Below, one piece after another: positions 59,864 to 64,000 of a stretch of DNA of 64,000 nucleotides. The DNA lies in the NCBI GenBank assembly GCA_937870755.1, contig CALMZV010000165.1, positions 1-64,000 on the forward strand, read 5' to 3'. How positions within the stretch are numbered: the first letter of the stretch is position 1; every line of letters begins with the position of its first letter. The stretch is from an uncultured Methylocystaceae bacterium (lineage in GTDB: Bacteria; Pseudomonadota; Alphaproteobacteria; Rhizobiales; Beijerinckiaceae). A model generated the notes under the pieces. That model searched no databases. It was not told the DNA's origin and was given only the letters and a program-made list of their open reading frames with translations. A program made the position numbers and the translations under genes.

Positions 59864-60421
59864 AACGGCCTTGAACAATGGCAGGCAGATGGTGTCGGTG
59901 ATCTCCTCCAGTGTCATTGCCGGCCCCGTCCGAAACAGGATCTGTTCGCGCAAAATCGCGTAAGGAACACGCAAGACCCCTGGGGCAAGCGGTCGCGACC
60001 CCAGTTCTCCTCGCGCGACGGCAGGCGCAATGACCTGATCCGCGAGCGCCCGTTCGGCTGCGTCCATAGCTCCGGAAAGCAGCGCGAGCGTAGGCTGGTC
60101 CGCTTCGCCGATCAGCGCCCGGAACGTATCTGCCCCTATGGTATCGAACCGCTCCCGGGCATAGCGGAGCATCAACAGAACTCCGTCTCGCAGGGAACGG
60201 TCGGGAAGCCCGATCGGAAACTCGAACCGGAGCGAACGGCCGAGGGCGAACAGCACCATTTCTGATCGCGAGGAATAGCGCCGGTACAGGACCGGTTTGC
60301 TGGTGCGCGCGCGGTGCGCAACCCCTTCGAACGTGACCCCCTGATAGCCGCGCTCGGCCAACTCGGCTCGGACCGCGGCCGCAATTGCATCTTCCACTTG
60401 CTCTCTTGTGCGGCGCGCCAA
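59834..60421 (-). CDS. TetR-family regulator of the FAD monooxygenase
   Basis: 195 residues. Start TTG at 60421 is set by GAAGGAGATC ending 6 bases upstream; longer frames reach into the operator and the divergent gene and are rejected. HTH: GVTFEGVAHRARTSKPVLYRRYSSRSEMV. C-terminal helical domain with the LREQILFRTG segment. A 19-base palindrome sits between it and the divergent monooxygenase. Confidence 0.87.
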   Translation of the reverse strand: MARRTREQVEDAIAAAVRAELAERGYQGVTFEGVAHRARTSKPVLYRRYSSRSEMVLFALGRSLRFEFPIGLPDRSLRDGVLLMLRYARERFDTIGADTFRALIGEADQPTLALLSGAMDAAERALADQVIAPAVARGELGSRPLAPGVLRVPYAILREQILFRTGPAMTLEEITDTICLPLFKAVSTSVPHAPE

Positions 60422-60467
60422 GCTGGATCTCCTTCGAGTCTTGTCAATCTCGCAGATGCGATATAAA

Positions 60468-60486
60468 TAGATACGCACCGTATCTA
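60468..60486. promoter_or_regulatory. Palindromic TetR operator
   Basis: TAGATACG-CAC-CGTATCTA, perfect 8-bp arms, midway between the divergent tetR and monooxygenase starts. The arm spacing matches TetR dimer sites. Confidence 0.75.
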
Positions 60487-60515
60487 AAATGCAATCCTTA
60501 TCGGAGGCGCCTATC

Positions 60516-61718
60516 ATGGCAAAGCGCACTGCGCTCGTCGTAGGACTTGGAATCAGCGGCATCGCCTGCGCGATTGCGCTGCACCGGGCGGGGTGGACCC
60601 CTGTTGTTATCGAACGTGCGCCAGCTCGCCGCCGCGGCGGCTACTTCATCGCCGTGATGGGGGTCGGGAGAAAGGCCGCTGCGGATTTGGGTGTCGGAGA
60701 CCGCCTCGTCGATCACCGGGCCGAAAGCATGACCTATGTCATCGACCGGCAGGGAAATCGGTCCCCCGGCCTGAGCTTCGCCGACATACCGATCAATCCC
60801 TATCTCACCATGCGCGGCGACGTAGAGGATGCTGTCTGGCACACCTTGCAGGACGTGGCGCCCGAGACGGAAATCCACTTCTCGACCACGCCAACCGCCA
60901 TCGAGCAGGATGCCGATGGAGTCGACGTGACGCTTGAGGGACCGGACGGCGTGACGCGCCGCCGGTTTGACCTTGTGGTCGGCGCTGATGGCATCCGCTC
61001 TACGGTGCGCCGCCTTGCATTCCCCGCCAAGCTTGGTGGCCTTCAACGTCTTGGCACCATGATCTGCGCTTATGCGCTTCAGGAGGATCTGCCCACGCTG
61101 CCAAGCGGGATCGGCGGGCAGATCATCGAGCCCGGTCGTTCATTCACCGTCTTTCCGTTCGATGATCGGAAATCGACAGTGCTGTTCTCCTGGTATGCGG
61201 CGGATCCCGATGCCGAGCGCAAGGGACAGGCCGCCGAACAAATCCGCAAGGCATTCGGGACGCAGCCTCTCGGCCCCATCCTGGAAGCGGCCCTGACGCA
61301 GTTGGAATCCAGCGAGGCGGCATTGTTCGACATTGCCGAGCAGGTTCATCTCTCCACCTGGTATCAGAGGCGTGTGGTTCTGGTCGGCGACTCCGCATGG
61401 TGCCCGTCGCTCTACTCAGGGATGGGCGCATCGAGTGGTCTTGCTGGCGCCAATGTGCTGGGCAAGCGCCTCGAACAGCATGGGGACGATATCGCAGCCG
61501 CCCTCGCCGATTGGGAAAGCACCATGCGGCCACGGGTAGCAGAGTTCCAGAAGTCGGCCGGGACCGGAATCGGAGTCTTCACGCCCGCAAGCGACAAAGC
61601 CATCCGCGTCCGCAAGCGTGCGATGTCACTCCTGACCAACCCGGTCGTCAGATGGGTGTTCTCTCGGCTGGGCAAACACCTGCCGGTCATGCAGCAGCGA
61701 GAACGTGCAATCGTCTGA
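60516..61718 (+). CDS. FAD-dependent monooxygenase (Tet(X)-like group)
   Basis: 400 residues. FAD motif VVGLGISGIACAIALHRAG with the acidic ERAP strand end, the DG-type motif FDLVVGADGIRSTVR and the GD motif VLVGDSAWCPSLYSGMG. Group A flavoprotein hydroxylases act on aromatic or tetracycline-like compounds; substrate unknown. CGGAGG precedes the ATG at 60516. Repressed presumably by the divergent TetR protein. Confidence 0.9.
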   Translation: MAKRTALVVGLGISGIACAIALHRAGWTPVVIERAPARRRGGYFIAVMGVGRKAAADLGVGDRLVDHRAESMTYVIDRQGNRSPGLSFADIPINPYLTMRGDVEDAVWHTLQDVAPETEIHFSTTPTAIEQDADGVDVTLEGPDGVTRRRFDLVVGADGIRSTVRRLAFPAKLGGLQRLGTMICAYALQEDLPTLPSGIGGQIIEPGRSFTVFPFDDRKSTVLFSWYAADPDAERKGQAAEQIRKAFGTQPLGPILEAALTQLESSEAALFDIAEQVHLSTWYQRRVVLVGDSAWCPSLYSGMGASSGLAGANVLGKRLEQHGDDIAAALADWESTMRPRVAEFQKSAGTGIGVFTPASDKAIRVRKRAMSLLTNPVVRWVFSRLGKHLPVMQQRERAIV

Positions 61719-61980
61719 GTAGCGAATCGCTGATGTCAGGCGTGGCGAGCGTTTGGTAGAACTGGCTGACGCCGGATCAAGAGCAACGCTCCGCCGCCGT
61801 TCTCCTCACATGGGAAGGGGGAGGTCAAGGCGGTGGTCGTTGTTTCACTTTGGTCATTCGCAGCCTCTGATCATCGAGATTTCGGGCGAGCCTTTTCGTC
61901 ATGCGCGCAATTGCTCCGCGCGCAAACTGAACCGCCCCGGGTTTGCCGGAGGCTCCAACTCCTGAGAAGGTGGAGCCATC

Positions 61981-62307
61981 ATGGGCAATACGAGCAACAA
62001 GTTCTCGCCTGAGGTCCGCAGCCGCGCGGTGCGTCTGGTCCTCGATCACGAACACGAGTACACGTCGCGCTGGGCGGCGATTATGTCGGTGGCGGCCAAG
62101 ATCGGCTGCACGGCTCAGACGCTGAGCGAGTGGATCAAGCGCACGGAGATTGACGCCGGCCGACGGGCTGGGCTTCCGACGGACGCGGCAGCGAGGCTGA
62201 AGGCGCTGGAGCGCGAGAACCGAGAGCTGCGGCAGGCGAACGAGATCCTGCGCAAGGCGTCGGCGTATTTTGCGATGGCGGAGCTCGACCGCCGGTCAAA
62301 GACATGA
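61981..62307 (+). CDS. IS3-family OrfA
   Basis: 108 residues: helix-turn-helix ([19 protein letters not shown]) followed by a leucine-zipper-like helix ([20 protein letters not shown]). Standard DNA-binding part; a fusion transposase is normally made by frameshifting into orfB. AGAAGGTGGAG precedes the ATG. Confidence 0.92.
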   Translation: MGNTSNKFSPEVRSRAVRLVLDHEHEYTSRWAAIMSVAAKIGCTAQTLSEWIKRTEIDAGRRAGLPTDAAARLKALERENRELRQANEILRKASAYFAMAELDRRSKT

Positions 62308-63209
62308 TCGCGTTCATCGACGATCAGCGCGAGGTCCACGGGGTCGAGCCGATCTGCAAGGTGCTGCCGATTGCCCCCTCGACCTACCACGCCCATGTCG
62401 CCAAGCGCGCTGATCCCGCGAAGCTGTCGGCGCGGGCGCGGCGGGACATGACGCTGAAGCCGGAGATCGCCCGCGTCTTCGCTCAGAACTTCGAGGTGTA
62501 TGGCGTGCGAAAGGTCTGGCGGCAGATGAAGCGCGAGGGCTTCGCGGTGGCGCGCTGCACGGTGAAGCGTCTGATGGCCGATCTTGGCCTGCAAGGCGTC
62601 ATCCGCGGCAAGCCGGTCAGGACGACCGTGCAGGACAAGGCCGCGCCATGCCCGCTCGACCATGTGAACCGGGTGTTCCACGCCCCGGCGCCGAACAGGC
62701 TCTGGCTGTCCGACTTCACCTATGTGAGCACATGGGGCGGCTTCGTCTACGTGGCCTTCGTCATCGACGCCTACGCCAGGCGCATCGTCGGCTGGCGCGT
62801 CTCGCGCACCGCCCACGCCAGCTTCGTGCTGCATGCTTTGGAGCAGGCGCTGCATGAGCGTCGTCCAGCCATCAAGGGTGGTCTCGTTCATCACTCGGAC
62901 AGAGGAGCCCAATACGTCAGCATCCGCTACACCGAGCGCCTGGCGGAGGCCGGCATCGAGCCGTCCGTCGGCAGCGTCGGCGACAGCTACGACAATGCGC
63001 TCGCCGAGACAATCAACGGCCTCTACAAGGCCGAGGTCATCCATCGGCGCGGGCCATGGCGGAGCTTCGAGGCCGTCGAGTTCGCGACCCTGACCTGGGT
63101 CGACTGGTTCAACAATCGCCGGCTGTTGGAGCCTATCGGCAACATCCCGCCGGCCGAAGCCGAGGAACGCTACTACGCCATGCTCGACGAGCAGAAGCTG
63201 GCGGCGTGA
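62304..63209 (+). CDS. IS3-family OrfB transposase (DDE)
   Basis: 301 residues. rve integrase core with Asp in WLSDFTYV, Asp in HHSDRGAQY and Glu in [12 protein letters not shown], spacing normal; N-terminal HTH_21-like region ([16 protein letters not shown]). Intact, so the element is probably active. Start overlaps the orfA stop (ATGA). Confidence 0.94.
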   Translation: MIAFIDDQREVHGVEPICKVLPIAPSTYHAHVAKRADPAKLSARARRDMTLKPEIARVFAQNFEVYGVRKVWRQMKREGFAVARCTVKRLMADLGLQGVIRGKPVRTTVQDKAAPCPLDHVNRVFHAPAPNRLWLSDFTYVSTWGGFVYVAFVIDAYARRIVGWRVSRTAHASFVLHALEQALHERRPAIKGGLVHHSDRGAQYVSIRYTERLAEAGIEPSVGSVGDSYDNALAETINGLYKAEVIHRRGPWRSFEAVEFATLTWVDWFNNRRLLEPIGNIPPAEAEERYYAMLDEQKLAA

Positions 63210-63414
63210 CTCAAACGAAACGGCCTCCGGCAAACCCGGGGCGGTTCAAACCTCACATCCGGTCGCCGTCATCAACGGCTGCACCAACATTCCGCTTTCG
63301 GCGGCAGGGCTCGGGAGACGGAACCATTCTGTATTGCGGCATCGTAGCCAGGAGAACGGACGGTCCGTCAGCCCGATTTCTTCGTCGCTGATCAGGCCAC
63401 GAAGAAAGGGAAAA

Positions 63415-64000
63415 TCACGCAGCTTTCAGTACGACGCCATCGGGAAGCACGCCTTGGGTGACATATTTCCACAGCGCCACAAGAAGTTTTCGCGCCAGCG
63501 CAGCGATCATGACCTTCTTCAGCCTGCCGCCTTGCGGGCCGGTTCGCGCGTGGAACCATCGCGCAATACGGCTTTCGGGTTGATGTCGTAGCCACAGCCA
63601 GGCGAGTTCGATCATTGCCGTTCGCAGGCGTGGGTTTCCCGCCTGCGAGATGCCTTGTTCCCGATTGATCGATCCACTTCGCCATGGGGTCGGAGCCAGC
63701 CCCGCATACGACGCAATCTGCCGTCGATTCTCAAATCTGCGGAAAAGGCCTTCGGCCACCATGACAGAGGCAAATTCGGGTCCAATCCCTTTGATCTTCA
63801 TGAGCAAAGAACCTGCATTTACGGCGCTGACCGTGTTATTTTCGCTGGTGCTTGGAGCTACGCACGTCTCGGCCAGCTCGAGCCGGGCTTCCTCGATCGC
63901 CTTCATCTGGGCGAGGAGCAGTTCCAAACGATCCAGCATGCGTTCAAGCTGGTGCTTCAGGTTGAGCCCAAGCGCGCGGCCGTCTCCCGTCCGCAGTTCA
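63415..64000 (-). CDS. IS110-family transposase, C-terminal part (runs off window)
   Basis: The open frame continues past the right edge (ELRTGDGRALGLNLKHQLE in the last bases). Visible: a coiled part and the Transposase_20 domain (LLMKIKGIGPEFASVMVAEG; RQIASYAGLAPTPWRSG; GNPRLRTAMIELAWLWLRHQP) with the conserved Ser of IS110 enzymes near the SGS(I) segment. The N-terminal DEDD domain lies outside. IS110-family ends are not inverted repeats, so boundaries could not be set; the IS3 copy lies 166 bases to the left. Confidence 0.9.
   Translation of the reverse strand, partial: ELRTGDGRALGLNLKHQLERMLDRLELLLAQMKAIEEARLELAETCVAPSTSENNTVSAVNAGSLLMKIKGIGPEFASVMVAEGLFRRFENRRQIASYAGLAPTPWRSGSINREQGISQAGNPRLRTAMIELAWLWLRHQPESRIARWFHARTGPQGGRLKKVMIAALARKLLVALWKYVTQGVLPDGVVLKAA

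Larger units (their letters stand above)
61928..63248 (+). mobile_element. Complete IS3-family insertion sequence
   Basis: 1321 bp, bounded by perfect 26-bp inverted repeats starting TGAACCGCCCCGGG (61928-61953 and 63223-63248). A 3-bp direct repeat AAC flanks it (61925-61927 and 63249-63251), as for IS3-family target duplications. Carries orfA and orfB overlapping by four bases. The left-edge remnant at 1543-1800 is a related but diverged copy. The 209 bases before the IS (61719-61927) hold no supported gene. Confidence 0.93.

Noticed and set aside
60422-60562. Longer N-terminus for the TetR gene
   Set aside because: The extension would cross the operator palindrome and the divergent gene start; the TTG at 60421 has the only strong ribosome site.

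Overview
The window is GC-rich, densely coding bacterial DNA of alphaproteobacterial (probably Hyphomicrobiales) character. The core is the backbone of an integrative and conjugative element of the broad Tn4371-like type: a tyrosine integrase at the left, anti-restriction genes, ParB, a strawberry-notch helicase, SSB, a RepA-type initiator, ParA, TraF, a relaxase and the TraG coupling protein. No tRNA, rRNA or CRISPR array was seen, and the genus cannot be fixed from this sequence.

Layout. 1-1800: a broken radC end, the integrase, and a DUF1016 nuclease gene cut by an IS3-family remnant. 1859-3718: a GGDEF-EAL protein. 3965-10112 (minus strand): tetR, phaC, maoC-pta, ackA, fabI and a collapsed phosphoketolase gene, i.e. 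an acetyl-phosphate / acetyl-CoA / polyhydroxyalkanoate module. Divergent from it (10277-19575, plus strand): a phasin, a YhiI-RbbA-YhhJ-like exporter, a P-type cation ATPase and a tandem universal stress protein. The shared promoter region carries a perfect FNR/FixK-type box (10181-10194), which suggests low-oxygen control. 19675-38250: element backbone with a truncated duplicate of the strawberry-notch gene, DUF1016 nuclease, ArdC, ParB, ArdB/KlcA, the full strawberry-notch gene, a Toprim protein, DUF2493, SSB and several genes of unknown function. 38474-49413: small regulators, RepA with iterons inside its own gene, ParA, TraF, transglycosylase, relaxase, TraG and a ribbon-helix-helix protein.

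Where the trb mating-pair genes would normally follow, the backbone stops. A YbhGFSR-like ABC exporter (49451-54465), a lipoprotein hydrolase, a CecR-like TetR regulator, a redox/quinone-type cluster with a MarR regulator, and a TetR plus FAD monooxygenase pair fill the right side. A complete IS3-family element with 3-bp target duplication (61928-63248) and an IS110-family transposase running off the end close the window.

Most notable non-coding signal: several backbone genes (ArdC, ParB, ArdB, strawberry-notch, SSB and others) are preceded by recurring, structured 5' leaders, often just after a terminator. Three leader families and a three-hairpin element with a compensatory stem change are visible. 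Because these genes all point toward the probable oriT (near 45.1 kb), the leaders are candidates for a shared regulatory RNA or for single-stranded-DNA promoters used on entry into a recipient. This is inference, not demonstrated here.
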